Assembly (NCBI GenBank): GCA_015179125.1
Contig: WHVA01000007.1
Coordinates: 496,001 to 560,000 of the forward strand
DNA length: 64,000 nt
Source of the DNA: Gautieria morchelliformis
Lineage: Eukaryota; Basidiomycota; Agaricomycetes; Gomphales; Gomphaceae
Direction of reading: 5' to 3'
Each line of letters starts with the position of its first letter. The stretch's first letter is position 1. This document shows, in pieces, positions 23,190 through 36,325 of this stretch. Position numbers and translations under genes: made by a program. The notes under the pieces were generated by a model that saw nothing but the letters and a program-made list of their open reading frames with translations, searched no databases and was not told the origin of the DNA.

Positions 23190-24859
23190 TCACAGACCGA
23201 GCTTTCCCAAGAGCTCCTTCGCAGCACCTCCCACATCACAGGGGAGATCAATCTCCGCCACAGCTGGATGCTCCATCAACCACCGCGCCTGCTCCTTAGC
23301 TGGTACGCCTACGACCGCCGAAAGCCAAAAAAAAAAAAAAAAAAAAAAATTAAGAAAAGTCAACCGCGAAATTTCGTGATGTGTATCACACTTCCTTACC
23401 CTCATACAGCACGCCATACACGCCAAGCGCTATCGGCGCATGCATGCCTAATTTGTCGATAATGGCTTTTGCACCCTTCGACGTCGCAACACCTTCCGCA
23501 ACACTCCCCAAGCTCCCCAGTATCTCGTCGAGTTGCTCACCGCGCCCCAACCGATACCCAACGGTGAAATTTCGGCTCGTCTTCGAGCTGCATGTGAGGA
23601 ATAGGTCGCCGACGCCGGCGAGGGTCAAAAACGTCAGCGGCGCCGCGCCATACGCCGTTCCGATGCGCGTCATCTCCGCCAGGGCACGTGTTATAAGGCC
23701 TTTGAAAGAATACATCCGGCCCTGAAATACGCATACGCGATCGAAGGTGCTTACCCGCACGTGTGTTGTTCTCGTAACCCAGACCTTCGGCGATACCCGC
23801 TGCGATCGCATACACATTCTTCAGCGCACCAGCGAGTTCAACACCGATGGGGTCTGATCCCGTGTAGCTGTGACTTGTGTTCGATGCACTGTCAGCGCCA
23901 GGGAGTAGGTGGACTCACCAACGGAACCATGGCTGGTGGAATAGTTTCGATGTCCTTTCTGCATGCGACCTGGACAACGAGGTCACGGACACGGTAGTCG
24001 GCTGACGGCGAACAACTGTGTCAGTCAGCCGACGTGATTGGAGTATCAGTTTCATGGACATACTTTCTGTGGCGAATGAAGGACCGGACTAGGGCGGATG
24101 TGGAGAGAGAGATTCACAAAAGCGTCACGAGAGAGAGAGGAGAGACACAAAAAGACGCACGAGGAACGACGCGACGCACGCGACGTCTTTCCCGAGGGTG
24201 TCTGCGACGATCTCGAGCGTGAGCGCGTTAGTCTGGGACTCGATGCCCTTGTTTACGAAGATGTACAGCGGGTCGCGTGTACTAGTCGATGCGGACGACG
24301 AGGACGCGGCGTGCTGGCCAGAGATGGATTTCGGGAGCAGCAGCTTCAGACTCGCGAGGGTCTGTCTGTGGCGCAAATCTGCATGCACGGCTACACGGTC
24401 GGCGGGACACGCACCTTAGCCCCTCCGTCGGCACGGCGAACACGAAGACGTCCATCTCCCGCAGCGTGTCCCGCACAGGCAGGTCGGGCCCCACAGCGCG
24501 CACCTCAGCCGGGAATACATGGCCTTTATGACATGTTGGGTGAGTATGCGTGCTGTTCAGGGATGTGACTACCGCTGCAGAACGCGACCACAGCAGGACA
24601 TTATGCGAGGCATCTGCAAGGTGATCTGCGAGGCACGAGCCTATAGTTATAAAAATCCGTCTGTCAACGATATTGTGCCTCCTTTCCGGCAGCCGCGCTC
24701 ACCAAAATTACCGCTGCCAAAAACACAGACCTGCTGGGGGGTGCATTTTATATGGGACATGCCGTGTTGTTGTCTCGTTGAATAGGAGCAAGATGCAGAA
24801 ATACGGGCAGGTACAAACCGAGCAGCGTGAAGCCTGTGCAATGAGGCGGCGCGGAGCAT
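23190..24859 (-). CDS. NAD(P)-dependent glycerol-3-phosphate dehydrogenase, bacterial GpsA type
   Basis: Intact multi-exon gene. It reduces dihydroxyacetone phosphate to glycerol-3-phosphate. Start ATG 24859 gives an Arg/Ala/Ser-rich leader (MLRAASLHRLHAARF), plausibly mitochondrial, before MSHIK (alternative start). Motifs: VCVFGSGNFG nucleotide loop, DVFVFAVPTEGLR, YIFVNKGIES with the active-site Lys, SGPSFATE, GSDPIGVELAGALKNVYA with the second Lys, ALAEMTRIGTAYGA, TFLTLAGVGDLFLTC and a C-terminal helix ending KELLGKLGL. The C-domain signature is that of bacterial GpsA rather than the classical eukaryotic GPD1 form. The last intron holds a run of 23 A on the plus strand (23327-23349). A broken 5' copy lies at 16309-16965. 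Confidence 0.87.
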
Positions 24860-25006
24860 GGCTCACGTGACCTCATCATCACGTGAGATGACTCAGCATG
24901 TGTTGTCCTACACCACTTTCTATTTGCACCCCCACTCGTTCCTCCCCGTAGACTTTTTTGCCCTCTATAGTTTCCTGTCTTTGCATAATATTACAGAACC
25001 AGCCAG
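24860..25006. promoter_or_regulatory. Shared divergent promoter of GPDH and SED5 with two E-boxes
   Basis: Only 147 bases separate the two ATGs. They contain CACGTG at 24864-24869 and 24880-24885, each within TCACGTGA or ATCACGTGAG, plus TGACTCA at 24889-24895. CACGTG is a binding site for bHLH factors of the Cbf1/Pho4 kind and TGACTCA for Gcn4/AP-1-like bZIP factors. The words are seen; their use is inferred. Confidence 0.5.
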
Positions 25007-26308
25007 ATGCCCGTACAGGACCGCACGCACGAGTTCCGCGCCTGCGTCGACTCTATTCGCACGCGCAGCGCAGGGCGCAACTCGACCAAGCAGCCGCTTT
25101 TACCGAACGGGAAGGGTGCGTCACCGAAGAGCGAGTTCTCGCGGATGGCTGCGGGGATTGGCAAGGATATCGCGAAGACGACGGCGAATCTGGGAAAATT
25201 GGCGCAGCGTGAGTGTGTCGTGGCGCGCACACGATAAGGACGGACGGGCTGACGACGGGGCGTGCTAGTGGCGAAGCGCAAGACGCTGTTCGACGACCGT
25301 CCCATGGAGATTAGCGTGCGTCCTGAGCTTGCGCCGGCTCTAGTGATACTGAGTTGCCCGCAGGAGCTGACGCACTGGATCAAACAAGACATTGCCAAAA
25401 TTAACAAGGATATCGCATCCCTCCAGGCGTACGTCCGTGCGCAGAAGGCGCCGGCGTCGCAGGGCCGCACGAAGCAGGTCGAGGAGCATAATAACAACGT
25501 CGTCATGATGCTGCAGAGCAAGCTTGCGAGCACCAGCATGAGCTTCAAGGACGTGCTCGAAATCCGGACACAGGTATGTCCGCCCGCGGGGCCATGCATC
25601 CCCTTGCTGAACTGCCGCAGAATATGAAAGAGACAAAGGATCGCACGGAGCAGTTCATGTACTCGACAGCGCAGTCTGCAACGCAGGCGCCCGCGAGTAC
25701 GCCGTGGCTTTTTCACTTGGACCTCGACGACGGCTGACCGCTCGGCGTAGATTCGCTCCTCTTCACACAGCAGCGGGATGCTGCCCAGCAACGACCAGAC
25801 GCCAAGGGCAAGGGGCGTGCGGCGCAGGACGGAGATGTCCTCGCGCTCGATATAGGCAGCGCCGAGGCGGGCACCTCACAGAACGGCGGGGATGCATTCA
25901 TGCAGATGCAGGTCATGGAGCAGCAGGTGCGTCTTGTCGAGCCCTCCCTGACAGCCCGGCCCACAGATGCCATGCCCGCAGGACACATACATCCAGACGC
26001 GCTCGACGGCCATAGAGTCCATAGAGTCCACTATCGCGGAGCTGGGGCAGATATTCACGCAGTTGGCGACGATGGTAGCGGAGCAGCGGGAGACCGTACA
26101 GCGGATCGACGCGGACACCATGGACATTGCGAGCAACGTCTCCGGGGCACAGCGGGAGCTCCTCAAGTATTACGCCAGTATATCCAGTAATCGATGGCTG
26201 ATGCTGAAAGTGTTTGGCGTGCTTATTGTATTCGTGAGTTGGGCGCCCTTTGATTCGGGACGCGGCTGACGGCGAGCTTAGTTTTTGGTTTTTATTCTGG
26301 TGTCGTGA
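25007..26308 (+). CDS. SED5: Syntaxin-5-type Qa-SNARE Sed5
   Basis: Seven exons: 25007-25208, 25269-25315, 25364-25573, 25621-25696, 25751-25926, 25967-26233, 26282-26308. The N-terminus MPVQDRTHEFRACVDSIR is the Sly1-binding peptide of syntaxin 5. Then come SEFSRMAAGIGKDIAKTT, LAKRKTLFDDRPMEI and DIAKINKDIASLQAYV (Habc helices), the SNARE helix IAELGQIFTQLATMVAEQ with the zero-layer Gln, and a C-terminal membrane anchor (WLMLKVFGVLIVF-FLVFILVS) split by the last intron. It acts in ER-Golgi and intra-Golgi fusion. It is divergent with the GPDH gene across a 147-bp spacer. Confidence 0.95.
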
Positions 26309-26746
26309 TGCGCCTAGTGCGTTGTAGATTTGCTTTCTGTGGCCTAATATGAACACTAGCGTTCCCTCGGTGCCAGACGCCACTGAGTGTGTTCAAGCGT
26401 GCACGTAAACATAGACACGGGGGAGAGGGCTGGATTTCCGTGAGGGAAGTTGAATTTATATTAATGTGTTTCCGCAGACATTACAGTCGCATTATTTTTA
26501 CACAAAACTCTGTACTGTACTGTACTTTCGAGCATCCCGCTGGCGGTAAGCGCTATGTAATGGATTTATTGAATCAGTCGCAAAAGTTGCTGCGGGGTCG
26601 ACAATAGGCTTTATGTCTTCGCGGGCAGTCGCGTTTGTAGCTACAATGATGGCGCCCAGATTGGCATAGATACGCCTAAGCTGGCGGCTCACGTGACCAA
26701 CCTGCTACAAGGGCAAGCTGCACCGTTACCGCAAGAAAAAATCGAC
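26309..26746. promoter_or_regulatory. Intergenic region with an E-box upstream of GDP-fucose synthase
   Basis: Contains the SED5 3' UTR and the fucose-synthase promoter. The 13-mer GGCTCACGTGACC (26687-26699 region, CACGTG at 26690-26695) also occurs in the GPDH/SED5 promoter at 24860-24872. It lies about 50 bases before the ATG. No other element recognised. Confidence 0.4.
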
Positions 26747-28179
<1,433 letters not shown>

Positions 28180-28331
28180 GGGGTGAGCTGGGGGTGCGGA
28201 GGGAAGGGTGGGGCTGAGGGCGGCGAGGTGGCGGCGACGGGGAGCGTAGAGCACTCGTATTTAGACAGATCCTGACGGGAATAGACGCTTGCACGTGGTT
28301 TTTCCACCTTTTTTTTTGCGCGTCTACCACG

Positions 28332-30809
28332 ATGGTCTCTACCCTCTGGAAAGCGTGCGAGGATGGCGACGACCGCCGCGTCGACGAGCTGCTCAGCGAC
28401 CCCCGCGTCGACCTCGAGATAAAGGGTGCGTCCCATGCCGTGTACTGGAGGACCCTGCTCACCCGCCATAGACCCTGCCGGCCTCACCCCGCTCGTGCTC
28501 GCCGTCAAGGGCGGCCACGTCAACATCGTCACCGCCCTCCTCGCCAGACGCGTCGACCCCGCCGAGGGTCGCCCTGAGAGCTACACCACCGACCCACACC
28601 TCCTCCACCTCCTCGCTGCCGCCCGCGGCGAGCCAGTCATGGCCTACCCTGCCCCTCAGTACTACCCGTACCCGCCGTACCCGCAGTATCCCCCCTACCC
28701 CGACCCGCCCCAGTGGTACCCGCCCCCACCCCCGCCCCCGCCCCAGCAGCCCCAGCAGCCCCAGGACGCCGAGCAGCCCACCGCGAATCTGCCCCCGCCA
28801 GAGGTGGCCCGCAACATACCCTGCAGGTGCGTCGCCCGTCTCCCGCCCGTCCCCGCTCATCTTCCCCTAGGTACTACCCTGCCTGTCGCTACGGCGCTGC
28901 GTGTGTCTTCGCGCACCCGCAGGCCCCTTACTTCCCGGGCCCCCTGCCCCCGCCCGCGCAGTATGGCCCGCAGTCGCCACCGGGGGCCCCAGGCCCGCCC
29001 CAGCACCCGCCGCCTCCGCCGCCCCACCAACACCCGCAGCCACACCCGCACCAGGGCTACGACCACCCCGCATACCCCTACTACCCCGCCCCCGTCCCCG
29101 TCCCTGTCCCCCTCTCGCCCCCTTTGTGCCCCACGGCCACCCACACCCCCTCCACCACCCCACCTCGCCCCCCACCCACATCCGCACCCATTCCGAGCTC
29201 CTTCCGCCCCCGCCCTTCAGCCCCCCCGCCGGCCCTGTCCAGGTCCCCCCTCCAGGCCCTCTCCCCATGCAGTACCTGCCCCCCCAAATGTCCCCCGAGG
29301 CGTACCAGATGTACGCCCGTCGCGCCAGCGTCACCAGTCTCGCCTCCTACCCGTCCCCCGTTGCCCTCGACCCCGCCGCGTCCGTCTTGAAAGAGGGCAG
29401 CCTCATCAACGGCGGTGGCGTCGGGAACGGCGGCATGGGGCACCCACACCCGCACGCTGGCCCGCGGAATGGCGACCCGAATGCCCGCCCGCGGCGCGGG
29501 AGCGCTGCTGGCTTCCGCGATACCCGTGGCCAGTCGTACGGCGGCCGCAAGCCTCCCTGTCTCTTCTTCCCCAGCGGCCGCTGTCGGAACGGGTGCGTTG
29601 CCCGCCGTGCCCGTGTCCGTATTTCCTAATGTCTCTTCACCCACAGCGACGGCTGCCGTTTCCCCCACATCTCCCCCGAAAATGGTGCCTCGCCACCCAA
29701 CAACCAACACCAGCAGCCCCCACGAGGCAGCTACCCACCGCGCTCGCGCGCAGGGTATTATGGCGGGTATGGTAATTTGGAGGAGAGACTGGCAGGGATG
29801 GCCGAGGTGAGTTGACTCGTGTGATGGTTGGAGGCGTTGTCGCTTTAATGTGTGGAGCGTGTGTTGCATGACTCGTGTGGCTGTGGCTGGCTGGGGGTGT
29901 GCCATATATCTTCTCCGTTACGCATCATCCCCCTTCCTTCTGCACACACTAACGCCACCCCACAGCCCCCACTCCCACACACCCCCTCCTACCGCAACGG
30001 GAATACCTCCGCCCACTCCTCCGGAACCGGCCCCCCGTCCACAGCGTCCTCCGCCGCGCACCTCCCCGCCGTCCCCCCGCCTCTGGCCCCGCATCCACAG
30101 CAAGCGGGAAGATCGCCGGCGGAAAAGGCCTGGGCCAGGGCAAGGCGCGCGGGCACGGCAGCTCCGCTCTCCAGCAGCGCGTCCCAAGCGCCGACGAGTT
30201 CCCCGTCTTACAGGCCAACGGGCACACGCATGCACATGGCGCGGGCGCAGCGGCGGATGCGCCCGGCGCTGCAGCAGCATCGAGCCCTGGCAGGGCAAGG
30301 CCAGGGGCGGCGAGCGGGACGGCCGTCTCGACGGCGGGTGCGACGCCCGGCGGCAGTCCCGGTCCGAGTCCGCATCCCGTCCTGCCTGCGCATGCGCCGA
30401 ACGGGAACGGGAACGGGCACGCGCATATGAACGGGTGGGCGAACGCTGTGAACGGGACGGGGCCGACGGCGGCGCAGTTGTTGCGTGAGCGGGAGAGGGA
30501 GGGGAAGGAGCGGGAGAGGGAGAGGGGGACCGGGAGCGGGGTGGGGAGCGGGCGGTCCTCCCCCAGGGTCGGGAAGGTGCGCGTTGCTTTATTTTCTTCT
30601 CTCTACGCATCTGACTGACAGCACTGCTGCTGCAGGACGCGAAACCACAGGCTGGTACGGCCTCCCCGGGCCCCGCTGGCATGGGCACGGGCACGAGCCT
30701 CAGTGCAAACACCAGCACAGCCTCGCTGAACGGTGCCCCTCCCTCCGCGCCCGTCGCAGAAAATCTGGCTTCCAGCAAGCCGCCTACGGAGGTGCAGGTC
30801 TTGGCGTAG
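28332..30809 (+). CDS. Ankyrin-repeat and tandem CCCH zinc-finger protein
   Basis: The N-terminus MVSTLWKACEDGDDRRVDEL starts two ankyrin repeats (second: DPAGLTPLVLAVKGGHVN). Then a long Pro/Tyr/His-rich region with two CCCH fingers, one joined across introns as C-RYYPA-C-RYGAA-C-VFA-H, the other as C-LFFPSGR-C-RNGDG-C-RFP-H. The C-terminal half includes VPSADEFPVLQANG, a basic-acidic RE-repeat and a tail ending PTEVQVLA. Known fungal proteins with this layout are thought to bind RNA. The coding frame before about 30100 (SYRNGNTSAHSSGTG) and after it (SGKIAGGKGLGQGK) differ without an obvious intron, so the model is uncertain there. Very GC-rich; antisense frames stay open by composition. 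Confidence 0.78.
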
Positions 30810-31741
30810 CCCCCCTGCGCGCACGCTGCCCTGCCCCCCACGTCGTCCGGTCCCCACATATCGTTCCACGGTCTCTATTCTTAGTTTACATCGCCTGGCC
30901 CTCTCGACCCTATATCCACGTAGTTCGCGCCGCCCGCTCATCTCATACACTCTGCGTACATCCTTATTCCTCTTTACACTCTGTCGCGTATTCCCCGCAC
31001 GCCACGCAGCGCATGCGCACCCCCGCGCTCGCGCCGACGCAGCGCGATCGGCAGACGCGGACGCCCGCATGCGTGCGTGCGCGGCGTGCTTATTTCTTTC
31101 TCTTCCGTTCTGGACTATTTTTGGCCCGGTCCCCGTGTGGATGTTTGGGGGTTGGTTGGTTCCCGTCCATTGCTGTCAGCTCGTTCGTTCGTTCGCACCT
31201 CGCACCTCGCCTCCCGCACTCGCACGATGCCTCCTCGCCCGCGGGCTAGACACATTCAGTTCATTTCTCTTCGTCGTACATCGTTCCGCCGCAACTCATT
31301 GTGCTCTTTCCCTCTCCCCACACCACCCCACCCCCACTCCCCTTCCCATTATGCACCATGCACTCGCTTCTATCAGGCATCATATGGTTGATTTGATATT
31401 CTTGGTTAAGTTCTGGTCTTTGCTGTGATGGCTTTCTTTCTTTCTTTTATTTTTTGTGGCTGAGATACCGTTGGTTTTGGTCCTAGTCTTCATTAGTTCA
31501 CCACCGCACACACCCAGCTGTCCTCTCCTCTTTTCTCTTCATCTAAAGCGTTTGCACCATATAACCGTAAAAAAGAATCTCAATAGCTATCCGCTTCCGT
31601 ATATCTACATTTCCCGTTCTCCCGTCCCGTCCCCAGGTCTGCCCGTGTATGTACGCATCATTTACACCGTCCGCCGAACTTGTAGAAGAATCCGCGCTGC
31701 GTGATCCTGCAAAGCGAGTGGTCAGAACTGTGGGCGAGGCC
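30810..31741. other. Gene-free stretch between convergent genes
   Basis: Holds the 3' UTRs of the CCCH gene and of ADE5,7. T/C-rich runs (TTTCTTTCTTTCTTTT at about 31434-31450) and short CGTTCGTTCG tracts are visible. No supported coding frame. Confidence 0.4.
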
Positions 31742-34574
31742 TCACGCCTGCCACGCCGCCAGCCCCCGCATCTCAACCCCCGGCGCCGACGTGACCTCCC
31801 CGATCCGCACGCCCGCCGCGCCCTGCGCCGCCAGCGCGCCCAGCACGCCCGCCGCATCCGCCGCCGCGACGACCAGCACCATACCCACCCCGCAGTTGAA
31901 CGTGCGGCACATCTCGAGCGCGTCCACCCCGCCCGCGCGCATGAGCCAGCGGAACACGCCCGGCAGCGGCCACGCGCCCGCGTCGATCGCCGCGCCGAGC
32001 CCGGCGGGCAGCGCGCGCGGCACGTTCTCGACGAACCCGCCGCCCGTGATGTGCGCGAGGGCCTTGACGCGGCCCTGCCGCAGGACGGGGAGCAGCGCGC
32101 GGACGTATATCGCGGTGGGGGCGAGGAGCGCGGCGCCGAGGGTCTGCGCGGGCGCCCAGGGCGCGGGGGACGCGTAGGAGAGCGCGGTGCGCGCGAGGAT
32201 GGCGCGGACGAGGGAGAAGCCGTTGGAGTGGAGCCCGGAGGAGGGGAGCCCGAGGAGGACGTCGCCGGGCGAGATGTCCGCGCGGGGGAGGAGGCGGCCG
32301 CGCTCGACGGCGCCGACGGCGAAGCCCGCGAGGTCGTAGTCTCCTGCGGGGCACACGCGCGTGTGAGCGGAGGACGGGACGCGAGCCGGACGCACTGACC
32401 GTGGCTGTACATGCCTGGCATTTCGGCCGTCTCGCCCCCGACGAGCGCACACCCTGCCTCGGTGCATCCCGCGGCTATCCCGCGGATGACGGCGCTCGCG
32501 ACGCCGGTGTCGAGTCGGCTGCAGGCGTAGTAATCCAGGAAATACAGAGGTTCTGCGCCCTGGACGAGCAGGTCGTTGACGGACATAGCCACGAGATCGA
32601 TCCCTGTATCACGTCCGTGTCAAACTGCGCAGCGCCCGGGGCCTGAGGCGACGTCTCTTACCTACAGAGCCGTGCATTCCCACGTCAATTGCAACACGAA
32701 GCTTGGTGCCAACCCCGTCTGTTCCGCTCACGAGCACAGGGTCTTGGTAGCCAGCCGCTTTGAGGTCAAACACACCTCCAAAGCCCCCAATGATGCCGTC
32801 AGACCCCGGTCGTCGTGTCGCGCGTACAAACGGCTTTATGGCCTCCACCAGGGAGCTTCCCGCTTCTACGGACACGCCTGCCTGAGCGTATGTCAGCCCC
32901 GCGACGGCGGGAGAATTCTGAGCGGACAATGCCCTGCATCACTATTTAGAGCCGGTCTATAGCGGGATGGAAACGATGGTACCGATGGGCAATGTCCTTG
33001 CGGTATGTCTTGCCCTCAAAGTCAATGCCGTCAATGCGGGCATAGGCAAGTTGTAAGGCGTCGCGCAGCGTCGATGCAAAGGCAGTAACGGCAAGGACAC
33101 GACCGCCCGCGGTGACTACGTCGTTGCCTACTCGTGACGTACCTGCGTGGAATACGACGACATCTGCATCGAATATGAAAGACCTGTCTGTGGGGAAAGA
33201 GCCGGTAAACTTTACCAGGAGTGTCCTGTCCCAGCGTAATGAGCTTCCCCTTGCCGTAGCTGCCAGGGTAGCCTTTTGATGCCAGCACCACTGATACAGC
33301 ATAACCATCGCGAATACCAATATCTATCGCATCTAGTCGGTGCTCAACGCAAGCCTAGAGTGGTATTCTCAAGACAACAGGCATAGCGGTGGTCAAGAGG
33401 ATCCTACCAGCAAAATAGCGGCCAGATCAGTATTTTGGTCGAGCAGAAGCATGAGGGCTTCTGTCTCTGGGTCTCCGAACCTCACGTTGTACTCGAGGAC
33501 CTTTGGCCCGTTTTTTGTGAGCATGAATCCCGTGAACAATAATCCGACGAAAGGGAAGCCTTGGCGGGGTGAGCAATGACGATTGTGAGACAGAGTCTAG
33601 CCAACCTTCTCGTCTCATGCCATCGATGGTGGGTTGCAAGGCCTCCTTCATGATCTGCTGCATCACTGCAGGTGTCGCCACGGGTGCAGGTGCATATGCA
33701 CCCATACCACCCGTGTTGAGTCCAGTATCGCCCTCGCCGATACGTTTGTGATCTTGCGCAGCGGGTAAGGGATACAGGGTATAACCATCCGAGAAGGCAA
33801 GCACCGAGAGCTCAGGCCCCTCTAGGTATTCCTCAATCACAACCTCGCTGCCTACACGGACAAGGGTTTCGCAGTCAATTATTTCTTAAAACAGCGTGCG
33901 TACCGGCACTCCCGAAAGCATTGTCGAGTAGAATCTCGCGGAGAGCACTCAGGGCTTCAGATGTGTTTTCGGGTATCAACACGCCCTTCCCGGCGGCGAG
34001 CCCACTGGCTTTTAGCACCACGCGATGACGGCAGCTGTGCACATATTCGCAAGCTTCGTCAAACTGGTCCCTGGAAAACACCCTGAACTCAGAGGTGGGG
34101 ATGGAGCGTCTTGCCATAAACTGTTTCGAAAAGGCTTTAGAACCTTCCATTCTGGCGGCAGATGCGCTTGGACCGAAGACAGGTATTCCAACTACAACAG
34201 GGTAAGGTATTGCAGCGGGCGAAGACGGCCGCCGCACCTTTTCGAAACACGGCCTCAATTCCGTCGACAAGGGGTTGCTCAGGTCCGGGAACGACCAGAT
34301 TAACCTGCGAGGCGACGCAAAGAAACACTGGAGTAGGACTCACGCCGCAAAGCGAAGGCTAAAGTCATACCTCGTTGTCTTCCGCAAATTTTACAAGTTT
34401 CACAAAGTCATCGGCAGCGATGTTTGCGTTGGTGCATTTTTCGCCGAATTGGGTCCCGCCGTTGCCAGGAGCGACGTATATGTGTTTCACGAGCGATGAC
34501 TGGGCTAATCGCCATGCAAGCGCATGCTCGCGACCGCCACTCCCAATCAAGAGGATGCTTAGCGAATCCGCCAT
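31742..34574 (-). CDS. ADE5,7: Bifunctional GAR synthetase / AIR synthetase (purine synthesis)
   Basis: Minus-strand gene, ATG 34574, stop 31742-31744, with several short introns. N-terminal GARS (PurD-like): [58 protein letters not shown] and [16 protein letters not shown]-terminal AIRS (PurM-like): [94 protein letters not shown] and [11 protein letters not shown]. It performs the second and fifth steps of IMP synthesis in the cytosol, as in yeast ADE5,7. The AIRS half (31742-32640) is much richer in G and C than the GARS half. Confidence 0.95.
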
Positions 34575-36325
34575 AAAAGTTGACAAATCACTGTGTACAG
34601 GTGTGGACGCGTTGTGGTTGTGTAACCCCCTTCAATAAATATGTGGACAAAGACACGGAACTTAAGGTACACATCTGCAACAATATACAGTAAAATATCC
34701 CCTCGTATCTAATGTCGAATGCGGGCTGTCCTTCAGCCTAAACTGTGGCGTGTAGCCCCCCTTCACAGACCTTTTTACGCCTTATTGGCAAGGCAGTTAT
34801 GCTGTGCTTGACGCGCTTCCTGCAGCCCTACGCTACAGAATCGAGGCAAATCTGGAATCCAGCAGCACGTCCGAGGAGACTGACAGTGGCGATACGGATA
34901 TGAAGAGCGGGGTTTCCATACTTACAAAACGGTCGACTGCGTAGACTCTGTATGTATTGATTTTCTGCTGCTACGGGCGCAGTAGAAAATCAAATATTAC
35001 AGAGTGGACAAAGTTGATCGCAAAATTCAATAGAAGACCAACTGGAAATTACAAAGGACTGCATGGCACTGGTTTGCGGAGAGGGTGGGCACCGCCCTAC
35101 TCATAACGACAGGGATCTGCGTTGTCAGCAGCAGGGTTGGCTAGGTTAGGGTTAGGTTACCGTTGGAGTCACCGGTTGGAACGAGACTAAAAAGAAAAAA
35201 AATCTGCTGGAGCGGACAAAGCTCGCGTTGTCCACACGAGGCACATGACCATGTCCACCTTGCGTCTTCAGTCCACATTCCTCGTTGCGTCCTTGTCTCA
35301 TATTTCTCTTCCGTACCTGTACTGCATACTTGTCCACCCAATGTACTTGTGGCTGGCATCGCTATGGAGATCGAAACATAGAGTGAGCACGTGACGTTGG
35401 CTGCGCAGGACAGGACAGGCCCAGTGCCAAGGGCTATTTTTAGTGTTGGATCGCGGGATAGCAGAATTTGTAAAGCCATGATACATCTTGAGGGGTCAGA
35501 GCACTCCACCGAAAGCGTCAAGGTTTGTCATAATCTGGGGAATGACCCATGCTGAGTACGCGCCGTTTACATCCTCTTCAAGTTATGATACCGTGGCGGA
35601 GAGCATCATCATGATGCTCTCTGCCACGTTGTCTTCGTGCTTCAGACCCAGAAGGCACTGCTGGTTTGCGCCAAACCATGCATCTCCGAGTTCGCATAGG
35701 CGCAGTGGGAAGCATGGAAATCTCAGTCAAGGCGTAGTCACGATACATCTGTCGACTGTTTGAGGCACGCAGTGCTTGTCCGCATGTTGGGACGTGAGGC
35801 AAGTGACTCTAGGCGGTGTCCGAGGCGCGCCGCAACGGAATGAACGGAATGACGAGTACTGCGGGAATTAAGTAAGACGGAGCGTTGTAGTGGCGCACAA
35901 GTCATCATACAAAGGTCATCCACGGCTATAGTCTCAGTGACGCTGCTCCACCAGTCCTTATCTGCAACAATATTCGTGGTCAATGCACTGGTGATGACAT
36001 AGCCTGGCGGTCATAGTAGTGCACCCAATTAGTTAAAAATCATCGGACAAGATCTGCAAGCAAGGAGGCGGTGTATGGGCTCAAATAAGCGTGAAATACC
36101 CACGCGCAAAGGGTCATCATCGCCAGGCCGCGTTTGCATCAGGTCCACCACCGCCAGGCGCGTTCGCATCGCCCCCAACAACCTAAGTATAAGAACAAGG
36201 TGAGTGAGCCCTGGCTTGAACGTATAACTCAAATGCCAATCATCGTGCCAGCCCCAACAAACGCTCATGCGGCACCACCCTTCTTTCACTTTCGTCTAAA
36301 TCTGTCCAAACCGAAACTGGTCATC
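34575..36325. other. Long gene-free stretch with a palindrome
   Basis: About 1.7 kb between the ADE5,7 start and the F-box-like gene. Contents seen: a two-unit TTAGGG-like word (35146-35156), a CACGTG at about 35390, and the near-perfect palindrome at 35592-35628. Short frames (for example 35488-35763) look random. Confidence 0.4.
35592..35628. repeat. 37-bp near-perfect palindrome
   Basis: The left arm CGTGGCGGAGAGCATCAT faces ATGATGCTCTCTGCCACG with a single mismatch and essentially no loop. Such a structure could form a cruciform or a strong hairpin. Function unknown. Confidence 0.7.

Noticed and set aside
23327..23349. Run of 23 A as a possible retroposition poly-A tail
   Set aside because: It lies inside the last intron of the intact GPDH gene, near the acceptor on the coding strand (poly-T), and has no flanking duplication.
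28459..31070. Long antisense and off-frame open frames across the CCCH gene region
   Set aside because: Caused by very high GC content with few stop codons; Pro/Arg/Gly composition and no domains.
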